Numbered from the stretch's first letter, positions 1-5,795 are shown. The stretch: 7,792 bases of DNA from JACOZM01 sp035289385 (GCA_035289385.1 DATDXI010000039.1:1-7792); one strand, 5' to 3'. Notes: generated from the sequence alone by a model not told the origin. Program-made: numbers and translations.

Positions 1-1241
1 AAGACGTGAAATGGCTGTCGGACAATCATGTGGCTGAAGTGATCATCCAATCTTCCCGTTTGGATATCTATTATTCTTATGCTGAAGAATTGGTGAAGAA
101 AGGAAAAGCCTATGTTTGTACGTGTGATGCCGACCAATGGAGAGTGTTGAAAGCAGAAGGGACGGCTTGCTCATGTAGAGAATTGCCTGTTGAAGGACAG
201 CATGCCCGATATAAAAAGATGCTGAAGGGTTATGCAGAAGGCGAAGCAGTTTTACGGTTAAAAACAGACATTAAAGATAAGAATCCTGCTATGCGAGATT
301 TCTCGCTGATGAGAGTGAATGAACATGTTCATCCGCGAACAGGAACAAAGTATAGGGTTTGGCCATTGATGATCTTTAGTGTGGCTATCGATGATTATGA
401 ATCAGGTGTTACCCATGTTTTAAATGGCAAAGACCATGCCGATAATGCCAAGAAAGAAGCGATGATCATGAAATGTTTAGGCTGGAAGCCACCGGAATAT
501 TCTCATTGGGGAAGGATCAATTTTCAAGGGATGAAGATCAGCACGTCTGAAACACGTTTAAAGATTGAGCATAAAGAATATACCGGCTGGGATGACATCC
601 GTCTGCCGTTCCTGCCAGCATTGAGGAAGAGAGGCTATCAGGCTGGCGCTTTCAGAAAATTTGCCGCTGAAATAGGATTAAGCTTGAATGATAAGACTGT
701 TGCTCCAGAGGAGTTCTGGAAGATCGTCAATGCCTGCAATAAGGATATCGTTGAATCTCAGGCAGACAGGTATTTCTTTGTTGACAATCCAATACGAATC
801 ACTGTCCAAGACGCTCCAAAAAAGGAAGTGATGATCAACTTTCATCCGGACTTCCCAAAACGAGGGAAAAGAAAATTAGCGGTTCATGGAGAATTTTTGA
901 TATCCGAGAATGATTTCAGGACATTAGGAGAAGGATATCTGCATCGGCTGATGGATTATGGCAACTTTAGGCTGAAAGGAGAAACGTTCCATTACGTTTC
1001 TGAATCGTATGATGAGTTTAAGAATTCATCCAACAAAGGAAAAATCATCCACTGGCTTCCTCCCAAGAACAATATGCCTGTGGAGATCATGATGGAAGAC
1101 GGCAGTATCAGTAAAGGATTAGGGGAAGAAACCCTCCATAATGTAAAAGAAGGAACAATCATCCAGTTGGAGAGAAGATTCTTTGTACGGGTGGATAAGA
1201 GTGGGAAAAAAGGGATGACGTGCTGGTTTTTACATAGATAA
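1..1241 (+). CDS. gltX: Glutamyl-tRNA synthetase, archaeal type (C-terminal part, 5' end outside window)
   Basis: Class I aminoacyl-tRNA synthetase that charges glutamate onto tRNA-Glu in the cytosol; archaeal enzymes commonly also charge tRNA-Gln for later amidation. The frame is open to the left edge: the first full codon is at base 3, reading Asp before the GTG at 6, and the protein text from there (VKWL...VIIQSSRLDIYY) matches the interior of archaeal GluRS, so that GTG is not the start. The N-terminal part with the HIGH motif, probably about 140 residues of a usual 550 or so, is missing. Visible from base 6 are a CxC...CxC cysteine set (residues 38, 40, 55, 57) that may bind zinc, and a KISTS stretch (residues 177-181, bases 534-548) in the place of the KMSKS loop. 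A beta-barrel anticodon-binding region fills roughly residues 250-411. The stop is TAA at 1239-1241. The family call is firm; discrimination between tRNA-Glu and tRNA-Gln cannot be judged here. Confidence 0.95.
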   Translation, partial: DVKWLSDNHVAEVIIQSSRLDIYYSYAEELVKKGKAYVCTCDADQWRVLKAEGTACSCRELPVEGQHARYKKMLKGYAEGEAVLRLKTDIKDKNPAMRDFSLMRVNEHVHPRTGTKYRVWPLMIFSVAIDDYESGVTHVLNGKDHADNAKKEAMIMKCLGWKPPEYSHWGRINFQGMKISTSETRLKIEHKEYTGWDDIRLPFLPALRKRGYQAGAFRKFAAEIGLSLNDKTVAPEEFWKIVNACNKDIVESQADRYFFVDNPIRITVQDAPKKEVMINFHPDFPKRGKRKLAVHGEFLISENDFRTLGEGYLHRLMDYGNFRLKGETFHYVSESYDEFKNSSNKGKIIHWLPPKNNMPVEIMMEDGSISKGLGEETLHNVKEGTIIQLERRFFVRVDKSGKKGMTCWFLHR

Positions 1242-1275
1242 ATTAGGGGATTTTATCACCATCTATTCGAATTAA

Positions 1276-1289
1276 GAAAAGTTTATAAG
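1276..1289 (+). promoter_or_regulatory. Archaeal promoter (BRE/TATA) for the winged-helix gene
   Basis: A purine-rich stretch (GAAAAG) followed by TTTATAAG at 1282-1289 fits an archaeal BRE plus TATA box. Transcription would start about 26 nt after its centre, near 1311, giving a leader of about 16 nt that contains the GGTG ribosome-binding motif. It suggests the 1328 gene is transcribed independently of gltX, although read-through is possible. Confidence 0.55.
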
Positions 1290-1312
1290 AGCAGAGGTTT
1301 TGCTGATTACTC

Positions 1313-1321
1313 GGTGGGGTG
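1313..1321 (+). promoter_or_regulatory. Ribosome binding site that selects a TTG start
   Basis: GGTGGGGTG lies directly before the TTG at 1328, with the last GGTG (1318-1321) 6 nt away. An in-frame stop (TGA, 1322-1324) just upstream leaves only ATA and TTG as candidate first codons, so TTG is the likely start despite being rare. Confidence 0.6.
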
Positions 1322-1327
1322 TGAATA

Positions 1328-1810
1328 TTGGGAAAAATTAGTCGTGATACGCCGTTAGCTGAAATTACCTTGCGAAGGTATGAAAAGCCTACGATGGGTG
1401 ATAGGGAACTAGTCAGGAAATTCTGCTTATCCGTAGGTCTTTTACAGCCAGGAGATTCTCGGGATGTCATGGTCGATGTTTTTCATGTCTTATTAAAAGC
1501 CCGCCAAGAAAGAGAAGAGCTACATTCTGAAGAAGTAAAAAATAAAGTTATGACGTTACGGAAAAGCTTGAATCTGCCGATGTTAGGCATTGCTTCCTCA
1601 AATATCCGAAGACAATTGAAACGGCTGAAAGATCTGCATCTGATCGAGACGAACGCTAATTTGTATCGTATTACGGAATGGAATTCCATTTCAGAGATCT
1701 TTGAAGATAAAGTGGAGAATTTCATCATCAAGTCCGTCATGTCCAGAGTTAAAGATTACGTACAGAAGATCGATGAAGAGTTTTCGGAGAAGAAAGAGGA
1801 GGAGATGTGA
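1328..1810 (+). CDS. Winged-helix DNA-binding protein (putative transcriptional regulator)
   Basis: A 160-residue soluble protein whose centre reads as a winged helix-turn-helix. An alpha-helical stretch (about residues 44-80) leads to GIASSNIRRQLKRLKDLHLIE (about 87-107), typical of a recognition helix with its preceding turn, then a short wing with NLYRIT (about 111-116). The C-terminus (about 120-160) is helical and highly charged, ending KKEEEM, and may serve dimerisation. The start is TTG at 1328, set by a GGTG motif 6 nt upstream and an in-frame stop just before it. The gene overlaps the next by one base, so the two are very likely co-transcribed and translationally coupled. A DNA-binding role is inferred from fold-like sequence only; no named family or target is recognised. 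Because its partner is a small membrane protein, an envelope-related regulator is possible but unproven. Confidence 0.75.
   Translation: MGKISRDTPLAEITLRRYEKPTMGDRELVRKFCLSVGLLQPGDSRDVMVDVFHVLLKARQEREELHSEEVKNKVMTLRKSLNLPMLGIASSNIRRQLKRLKDLHLIETNANLYRITEWNSISEIFEDKVENFIIKSVMSRVKDYVQKIDEEFSEKKEEEM
1798..1802 (+). promoter_or_regulatory. Ribosome binding site for the PLDc_N-like gene
   Basis: GGAGG sits inside the 3' end of the winged-helix gene. It is 7 nt from the ATG at 1810 but only 4 nt from the GTG at 1807, so the ATG is the better start. Confidence 0.6.
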
Positions 1811-2052
1811 TGATAACAGACCAATTCTCCCTTGGAGTTCTTGTTTTTTTCGGCTTCTTTTGGCTTATCTGCATGGGTTTAGTTGTAGCAGGATTTGTGT
1901 TTTGGATTCTGATGCTCATTGATGTCATCCAGAGGAAGTTTGCAAAAGATGATGATAAGATCATCTGGGTTTTAGTCGTTGTTCTGGCTGGGATTATCGG
2001 GGCATTAGTGTATTATTTTGTGGTCAAGAAAAAAGAGAAGAAGAGAAAGTGA
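1810..2052 (+). CDS. Small two-helix membrane protein, PLDc_N-like
   Basis: An 80-residue protein with two membrane segments (about residues 8-38 and 50-72) and a lysine-rich C-terminal tail. The pattern FWxLMLIDVIQRKF, then DDDKIIWVLVVVL, a small-residue turn IIGALVYYF and a basic end matches the phospholipase D-nuclease N-terminal (PLDc_N) domain. In bacteria and archaea this domain often stands alone, with no catalytic HKD motif, and none is present here. Its molecular role is not known; an enzyme function should not be assumed. The ATG at 1810 overlaps the TGA of the winged-helix gene (TGATG), and a GGAGG 7 nt upstream supports this start over the GTG at 1807. The pair is likely one operon, with this protein inserted in the cytoplasmic membrane. 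Confidence 0.8.
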   Translation: MITDQFSLGVLVFFGFFWLICMGLVVAGFVFWILMLIDVIQRKFAKDDDKIIWVLVVVLAGIIGALVYYFVVKKKEKKRK

Positions 2053-2083
2053 GTGCAGGAGAATGTTATTTTGAGTGATAATA

Positions 2084-2092
2084 TTTTTAAAA
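2084..2092 (+). promoter_or_regulatory. TATA-like box of the receiver-like gene, leaderless arrangement
   Basis: TTTTTAAAA is centred about 25 nt before the ATG at 2113, so transcription would begin at or within a base or two of the start codon. No Shine-Dalgarno-like motif precedes that ATG, which fits a leaderless mRNA. The AT-rich surroundings weaken the call. Confidence 0.4.
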
Positions 2093-2112
2093 GAGTATTA
2101 TTTTGATATTCT

Positions 2113-2532
2113 ATGCCTAAACAAGAAAAGACAGAGTACCGGTTTCTCATTGTGGATGATGAATGCGATGGTGGAAATCTGGAAACTATTACTTCTCTAT
2201 TCTGGAGTAATGTTACGGTTCAAAGAGTAGGGACTAATAACCGCGCTCTTGAAGCTTTACGTTCTCAATCATATGACGTTATCTTTTATGATTTAGGAAT
2301 GGAAAACGGCGTTTGGGGAGGGGGGAATTATCCCATAACTCATCGGATACGGGAAAGCTCTTCTCGGGCAGTTTTAATTGGGATTAGCGCTCATCCTCAG
2401 AGCCATCCTTCCGTTGAAGATGTTGATGCTGTTAGAGATAAAAGAATACTCTTGTATCAAGGTCAGGGAGAACTTCAGAGGTTATTGCAGGGGTATGGAA
2501 TTGACTTGGAACGACGACAGAGAAAAGGATAA
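2113..2532 (+). CDS. Stand-alone response-regulator receiver-like protein
   Basis: A 139-residue soluble protein laid out like a CheY-type receiver domain with no output domain. Strand 1 with the acidic pair is FLIVDDE (residues 11-17, Asp15/Asp16). The phospho-acceptor would be Asp60 in VIFYDLGM, and the conserved Ser/Thr at the end of strand 4 is Ser92 in LIGISAH. The usual Lys-Pro after strand 5 is not clear: the corresponding stretch reads ILLYQGQGELQRLL (about 112-125), so phosphorylation chemistry may be altered. A glycine-rich loop (GVWGGGNYP, about 66-74) follows the acceptor Asp. The ATG at 2113 has no ribosome-binding motif and sits about 25 nt after a TATA-like box. No histidine kinase lies in the window, so partner and output are unknown. 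The receiver-like fold is fairly sure; the signalling role is inferred. Confidence 0.72.
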   Translation: MPKQEKTEYRFLIVDDECDGGNLETITSLFWSNVTVQRVGTNNRALEALRSQSYDVIFYDLGMENGVWGGGNYPITHRIRESSSRAVLIGISAHPQSHPSVEDVDAVRDKRILLYQGQGELQRLLQGYGIDLERRQRKG

Positions 2533-2626
2533 ACTCATTCAGATAAATCTGTCAGAGAAATAGATAAAGAACAATTTCAATCACAACAGAGCTACAGATA
2601 TTCAACCCAGGAAAGGAATAATAATC

Positions 2627-2890
2627 CTAAACGATATCTTCTTCAGCTACGACGATGTAATCTCCTGAAGCGATGACGGCAGAGAAAGGGATGAGAATGT
2701 TGCCTTCCTTATCTTTCTCCAATTCCATCTTTTCAGTATAATTTGTTGGGTTGCGCAGCATGAGGTGAATCAATTCGCCGGAACCTACTTCAAAAATAAG
2801 GTCGCCAACTTCACCAAATTTCTTTCCAGTCTTTGAAACGACCGTCTTCCCCAATAGTTCCTTAGAATAGCTTTTTCCTTTTTCTTCCAT
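2627..2890 (-). CDS. PRC-barrel domain protein
   Basis: An 87-residue protein consisting almost only of a PRC-barrel fold. The pattern LLGKTVVSKTGKKFGEVGDL and a following FEVGSGELIHLML (about residues 12-45) are the typical first strands, and ILIPFSAV with SGDYIVVAEE (about 66-84) the last ones. The fold takes part in RNA processing (RimM), photosynthetic reaction centres and, in archaea, as small stand-alone proteins; some haloarchaeal ones (CdpB) act with the FtsZ division machinery. Which role applies here cannot be told from sequence. Two in-frame ATGs exist, at 2896 and 2890. The GGTGA motif (2898-2902) abuts the first but is 7 nt before the second, so 2890 is preferred. It diverges from lgt and probably shares a TATA element with it. 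Confidence 0.85.
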   Translation of the reverse strand: MEEKGKSYSKELLGKTVVSKTGKKFGEVGDLIFEVGSGELIHLMLRNPTNYTEKMELEKDKEGNILIPFSAVIASGDYIVVAEEDIV

Positions 2891-2897
2891 GATCATT

Positions 2898-2904
2898 CAC
2901 CCTC
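2898..2904 (-). promoter_or_regulatory. Ribosome binding site choosing the inner start of the PRC-barrel gene
   Basis: On the minus strand GAGGGTG followed by A complements the 16S rRNA 3' end. GGTGA ends one or two bases before the ATG at 2896 but about 7 nt before the ATG at 2890, which is normal spacing only for the latter. Confidence 0.55.
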
Positions 2905-2940
2905 ATTTAATCTTGATACTCCCCTCTTAAAGACGGAGAA

Positions 2941-2949
2941 TATATAAAG
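2941..2949. promoter_or_regulatory. Probable bidirectional TATA element between the PRC-barrel gene and lgt
   Basis: Read on plus, TATATAAAG is centred about 27 nt before the lgt ATG (2972), implying a leaderless lgt transcript. Read on minus, CTTTATATA is a near-ideal archaeal TATA box placing a start near 2918 and giving the PRC-barrel mRNA a leader of about 28 nt that contains its GGTGA motif. The gap between the two genes is only 81 bases. A GGTGAT at 2955-2960 is 11 nt from the lgt ATG and could serve as an RBS if transcription begins earlier. Confidence 0.5.
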
Positions 2950-2971
2950 TTTACGGTGATGCTAAATACGC

Positions 2972-3751
2972 ATGTGGATACACAATCTTAACCCTACATT
3001 ACTTGACTTGGGAATGGTAGAGATCCGCTGGTATGGAATTGTCTACGTTCTGGGTTTCTTTTTAGCCGTCTGGTGGCTTCATTTCATGAAGAAGAGAGAT
3101 AAATTAAGCTTAACTACCGATGAAATATGGGATTTTGCCTTTTATCTGATGCTAGGGGTTATTATTGGATCACGGCTCTTTTTGATGGTCTGGCATCCTC
3201 AGACCTATCTGTTGAAGCCTTGGAACCTTCTGCGTATCTGGGAAGGAGGCATGAGCTTCCACGGTGGTTTTGTAGGAATTGTCACGGCTGCCTATTGGTA
3301 TTGTAGGAAGAAAAAGCTACATTTCTGGAAGATGGCAGATATTTTGTCTATTCCAGCAATGCTGGCCTTAGCTTTAGGAAGGATAGCTAATTTTATCAAC
3401 GGAGAGCTTTGGGGTAGAGTATGGGATGGAAGGTGGTGTGTCAATTTTAGGAATAGTGGAGGAGGAGACGTCTGTAGGCACCCTTATCCATTATATGAAA
3501 TGGGAAAACGGTTTGCCATCTTAGGTTGGTTGGTCTTCCTTGCCTTTAAGCGAGAAGTGAAGCCAGGGTTTATTTTCTGGAATTTTGTCTTTTGGGAAGG
3601 TTTAGGCCGATTTTTGCTGGATTTTGTCAAAGAAGACCCTTTATTGGCCGGTATGACGTTAGGGCAGTGGATGAGTTTAGTCATGGTTATTGTAGCAGGG
3701 ATTGTCTTCTGGAAACAGTATAGGGAAGATTGGGGAAAGGTATTTAAATAA
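2972..3751 (+). CDS. lgt: Prolipoprotein diacylglyceryl transferase
   Basis: A polytopic membrane enzyme that moves a diacylglyceryl group from a phospholipid (phosphatidylglycerol in bacteria) to the lipobox cysteine of lipoprotein precursors. At 259 residues it is close to bacterial Lgt (about 260-290). Family motifs appear in order: IRWYG (18-22), GSRL (66-69), WEGGMSFHGGF (90-100, with His97), the Lgt signature LGRIANFINGELWGR (135-149, with Arg137 and Asn140), HPYPLYE (170-176), GLGRFLLDFVKED (210-222, with Arg213) and GMTLGQ (227-232). All expected key residues are in place, so it should be active. About seven membrane helices are visible. The start is ATG at 2972; no normally spaced RBS, but a TATA box 27 nt upstream. 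Its downstream neighbour encodes a lipobox protein, a likely substrate. The lipoprotein signal peptidase (LspA) is not in this window. Lgt is common in bacteria and unusual in archaea, so transfer from bacteria is a reasonable inference. Confidence 0.95.
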   Translation: MWIHNLNPTLLDLGMVEIRWYGIVYVLGFFLAVWWLHFMKKRDKLSLTTDEIWDFAFYLMLGVIIGSRLFLMVWHPQTYLLKPWNLLRIWEGGMSFHGGFVGIVTAAYWYCRKKKLHFWKMADILSIPAMLALALGRIANFINGELWGRVWDGRWCVNFRNSGGGDVCRHPYPLYEMGKRFAILGWLVFLAFKREVKPGFIFWNFVFWEGLGRFLLDFVKEDPLLAGMTLGQWMSLVMVIVAGIVFWKQYREDWGKVFK

Positions 3752-3763
3752 GCCTCGCTTCAA

Positions 3764-3773
3764 CTTTAAAAAA
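3764..3773 (+). promoter_or_regulatory. Possible TATA box for the cupredoxin-like gene
   Basis: CTTTAAAAAA lies just after the lgt stop and would place a transcription start near 3795, leaving a leader of about 30 nt with the strong RBS. The 72-base gap also permits read-through from lgt, so independent transcription is uncertain. Confidence 0.35.
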
Positions 3774-3810
3774 GAGCTCATTTTAGATGATTTTAACAGA
3801 AAAATAGACT

Positions 3811-3817
3811 AGGAGGT
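3811..3817 (+). promoter_or_regulatory. Strong Shine-Dalgarno site
   Basis: AGGAGGT is 6 nt before the ATG at 3824. It is the longest RBS in the window, suggesting high translation of the lipoprotein. Confidence 0.75.
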
Positions 3818-3823
3818 ATACCT

Positions 3824-4234
3824 ATGAGAACAGCAATTGCTTTAGTAGTGCTAATAGGCTTGCTCGTTGTTGGTTGCGCAACCCCAGAAACAACGATGAA
3901 TCTGCCGAAAGCTGCGGACATGCCTGAAGATAACCGAGTAGCAGTTCCAACGGGACAAGTCAGCCAAGTGGTTATCAAAGACAATGAATTTTTACCAAGA
4001 ACTGTGGAAGTTTCTGTCGGTGATACCGTAGAGTGGGTTAACACAGATATGGTAGAAGATGAAGATACCGGTGATTTAGAAGGAGTCGATCATACGATCA
4101 GTTTTGACAACGGTGAATTCGATCAGTTCTTGCCATCTGGAACAAGCGTAAGTCATACGTTTATGGAAGCAGGAGTTTATGCTTACACGAGCAGTTTGCA
4201 TCCACAAGCGCAAGGGATCGTTGTTGTGAGTTAA
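3824..4234 (+). CDS. Cupredoxin-like lipoprotein lacking the copper-ligand cysteine
   Basis: A 136-residue exported protein. The N-terminus has a short basic start (MRT), a hydrophobic core (residues 4-16) and a lipobox VVGC with Cys18 as the lipidation site, so the mature protein should be membrane tethered on the outer face. Residues about 47-136 form a plastocyanin-like cupredoxin: VVIKDNEFLPRTVEVSVGD, a VEWVN strand, DHTISFD with His90, and GVYAYTSSLHPQAQGIVVV with His126. In copper-binding members the last motif reads C-x-x-H-P with a nearby Met. Here the Cys position is Ser123 (AGC, 4190-4192) and no Met follows, so a classical type 1 copper site is not possible, although the two histidines remain. 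An acidic insertion (EDEDTGDLEG) precedes His90. The gene follows lgt, whose product would lipidate it, and ends in a T-rich terminator. Fold and lipoprotein calls are firm; metal binding is doubtful. Confidence 0.85.
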   Translation: MRTAIALVVLIGLLVVGCATPETTMNLPKAADMPEDNRVAVPTGQVSQVVIKDNEFLPRTVEVSVGDTVEWVNTDMVEDEDTGDLEGVDHTISFDNGEFDQFLPSGTSVSHTFMEAGVYAYTSSLHPQAQGIVVVS

Positions 4235-4242
4235 GGTTAGAA

Positions 4243-4286
4243 TTTTTGTTTTTTTATTTTTTTTATTTTTTGTTTTCAAGTTTTTT
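4243..4286 (+). terminator. Oligo-T transcription terminator
   Basis: Nine bases after the cupredoxin stop the plus strand carries repeated runs of 4-8 T separated by single A or G and one short CAAG break. Archaeal RNA polymerase terminates at T-tracts on the coding strand without needing a hairpin. The direction fits the lgt/cupredoxin side; the minus-strand gene converging here sees A-tracts and gains no such signal. Confidence 0.7.
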
Positions 4287-4333
4287 ATCAGATAACTATC
4301 TTCTACTCATGCCTTACTAGAACTTTTCTTTGC

Positions 4334-4999
4334 TCACTTAGGAACCAAAACTTCACGACGAACCCCACGAATGGCACTACGGTTGTTGTTAATGAACCTA
4401 TCCCCTGCATTGAAGGTCTGCAAGTAGCCGAAATAGCACGCCCGCACAAAGATATCTTCTGACCTATTCTGTAATTGTTCTTGAACAATATTTTCTTTAA
4501 AAAGAGATAAAAAAATCCCATCGCAAGGAATATCAGTTCCATATACTGCAGAAAACAACTTTTTCTCTTCAGTAGTATTTTCCACACCTGCTTGAATATA
4601 TCCGTACGTTGAACTAGAATAGTCATTTCTAAGATGAAGACCTGAATATCGTATCGTTGCCGATTGTCTAGCTCGTATTGCTGATACAACATGCTCTTTC
4701 ATTTCTCCTTGAGGAACGAAGAACTGATTTCTTACAATCCCATGATACACATCTTCTCTTAACCTAGGATCAACAAAAGGATTCCCTTCTCTACCAAGAA
4801 TATCAACTACAGCTTCGCCTTCAACTAACCGATACACCGCCAGATTAGCCGTATTTACTCCTTCAATGGGAGCGCCATCCTGCCACGCTTTCCAAACTTC
4901 CTGAGAAGTCTGCCACGTCGCGACATCAGCCAGTAGGCTGAGGTTCTCCAGCAAATTCCTGCCGTCAGCAATCCGTCCCACAACAGGATCAATGGTCAT
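4334..4999 (-). CDS. Hypothetical protein, 221 residues
   Basis: I do not recognise this protein. It is soluble-looking, with no signal peptide or membrane segment, and mixed alpha/beta in character. The first 40 residues look helical (NLLENLSLLADVATW, SQEVWKAW). A middle section (about 76-115) is rich in charged residues, with an FFVPQGEMKEHVVSAIRAR stretch. Then come an Asn/Ser/Tyr-rich patch (RNDYSSSTYGYIQ, about 114-126) and a basic C-terminus (RGVRREVLVPK). It has only two cysteines (159 and 188). The ATG at 4999 has a GGTGA motif 6 nt upstream. It lies 37 bases after the stop of the EMC3-like gene on the same strand, so co-transcription is likely, though a weak TATA-like CTTAAAATAG in the gap could give a separate start. 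Overlapping minus-frame reading at 4303-4692 lacks these start signals. Real gene: likely; function: unknown. Confidence 0.7.
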   Translation of the reverse strand: MTIDPVVGRIADGRNLLENLSLLADVATWQTSQEVWKAWQDGAPIEGVNTANLAVYRLVEGEAVVDILGREGNPFVDPRLREDVYHGIVRNQFFVPQGEMKEHVVSAIRARQSATIRYSGLHLRNDYSSSTYGYIQAGVENTTEEKKLFSAVYGTDIPCDGIFLSLFKENIVQEQLQNRSEDIFVRACYFGYLQTFNAGDRFINNNRSAIRGVRREVLVPK

Positions 5000-5005
5000 T
5001 ATGTT

Positions 5006-5010
5006 TCACC
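5006..5010 (-). promoter_or_regulatory. Ribosome binding site of the 221-residue protein
   Basis: GGTGA on the minus strand lies 6 nt before the ATG at 4999. This is the same motif used before the winged-helix and PRC-barrel genes, supporting this start. Confidence 0.6.
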
Positions 5011-5036
5011 AGGTAATACTATTTTAAGAAACCTCC

Positions 5037-5795
5037 TCAATACACATTCATCACTTTTCTTAACAATAAACTGGCAAGGATAGAGATGATGATATACAAC
5101 CCTAACCACCCAGGATGCCAGCCAAATAAAGAAAGTTCACCAAGAGGCTGGAGTTTGTCATAATTGATCTGGATAAGGGCAATATCGGAATGATCATACC
5201 TTGTTATTGGCTCTTCATACTGCACTTCTTTAGTGATCAGCACCTTCTTGCTCTGTTCCGTATGATTCGTCTTGACCGTTAAGAAGTGCTCTCCTTCATC
5301 ACTTTTCAAGCGCCACGTTACCCTATCAGAGATCGGCTGAGCAGCATCACTCAATAGTTCTGTACGTTCATCAACGATCAATTCTGCCTCTCCGGTTACT
5401 CCTTCCGCAAACTGCGCGCTGACACTATATGTTTCGTCAGGAAAAATAGGCTCATACATCAAGTGAGCGTTCATCCAGCTGAAGATAAGAATTATCGGCA
5501 GCATCGTGATCAAAGTTGCCTTAAACGAATGTTTCATGTACTGAAGGTTTGCCGACATGGCTTCCTTCTGCACTTTCATCATCTCTTCTGGCTGATTACG
5601 CAGCTCCTTCATCTTCTTCTGGAACTCTTTCTGCTCGTCTTTCAGCCTCTTCATCTCATTTTGGTTGGTGAAATACTTATAGACTAAAACGATGACTAAA
5701 GAGATGAGAAGAGATAACACTACAATCGCCCAGAACGGACCAAGATTGATCAACGGTTGCAATACCGGATTTAAAATAGGATCTAAAAAAGCCAT
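5037..5795 (-). CDS. EMC3/YidC-like membrane protein insertase (DUF106, Oxa1 superfamily)
   Basis: A 252-residue membrane protein with the archaeal DUF106 layout. It has an outside N-terminus, a first helix (about residues 18-40), a cytoplasmic charged coiled coil with Met-rich patches (about 44-88; EEMMKVQKEAM), a second helix (about 91-113) and a third helix near the end (about 229-246) with a basic tail. This family is the archaeal relative of Oxa1/YidC and eukaryotic EMC3 and helps insert membrane proteins, probably alongside SecYEG. Unlike the compact archaeal members of about 170-200 residues, there is a hydrophilic, strand-rich segment of about 110 residues (115-224) between helices two and three, which would lie outside the cell. 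The ATG at 5795 has no RBS, but a TATA box is centred 28 nt upstream, suggesting a leaderless mRNA. Its 3' neighbour is the 221-residue unknown protein. Family call strong; substrate range unknown. Confidence 0.85.
   Translation of the reverse strand: MAFLDPILNPVLQPLINLGPFWAIVVLSLLISLVIVLVYKYFTNQNEMKRLKDEQKEFQKKMKELRNQPEEMMKVQKEAMSANLQYMKHSFKATLITMLPIILIFSWMNAHLMYEPIFPDETYSVSAQFAEGVTGEAELIVDERTELLSDAAQPISDRVTWRLKSDEGEHFLTVKTNHTEQSKKVLITKEVQYEEPITRYDHSDIALIQINYDKLQPLGELSLFGWHPGWLGLYIIISILASLLLRKVMNVY

Noticed and set aside
6..8. GTG as the start of the glutamyl-tRNA synthetase
   Set aside because: The frame continues to the left edge with family-like residues, and the catalytic HIGH region is missing, so the gene begins outside the window.
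2378..2563. Plus-strand frame extending past the receiver-like gene, possibly a frameshifted tail
   Set aside because: The receiver domain is already complete in its own frame and the overlapping frame shows no domain features.
2533..2626. 94-base gap between converging genes, checked for a small RNA or gene
   Set aside because: No start with an RBS, no stable stem and no T-tract stood out; nothing can be supported there.
4284..4310. GATA-AC-TATC small inverted repeat after the T-tract
   Set aside because: A four-base stem with a two-base loop is too small to support a hairpin or operator.
4303..4692. Alternative minus-strand reading frame of 129 codons
   Set aside because: It overlaps the 221-residue gene in another frame, has no RBS, and its Lys/Phe/Leu-rich composition looks like an out-of-frame translation.
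5463..5687. Plus-strand frame opposite the EMC3-like coiled coil
   Set aside because: Its Leu/His-rich text is the antisense of Lys/Glu/Met-rich coiled-coil codons and has no start signals.
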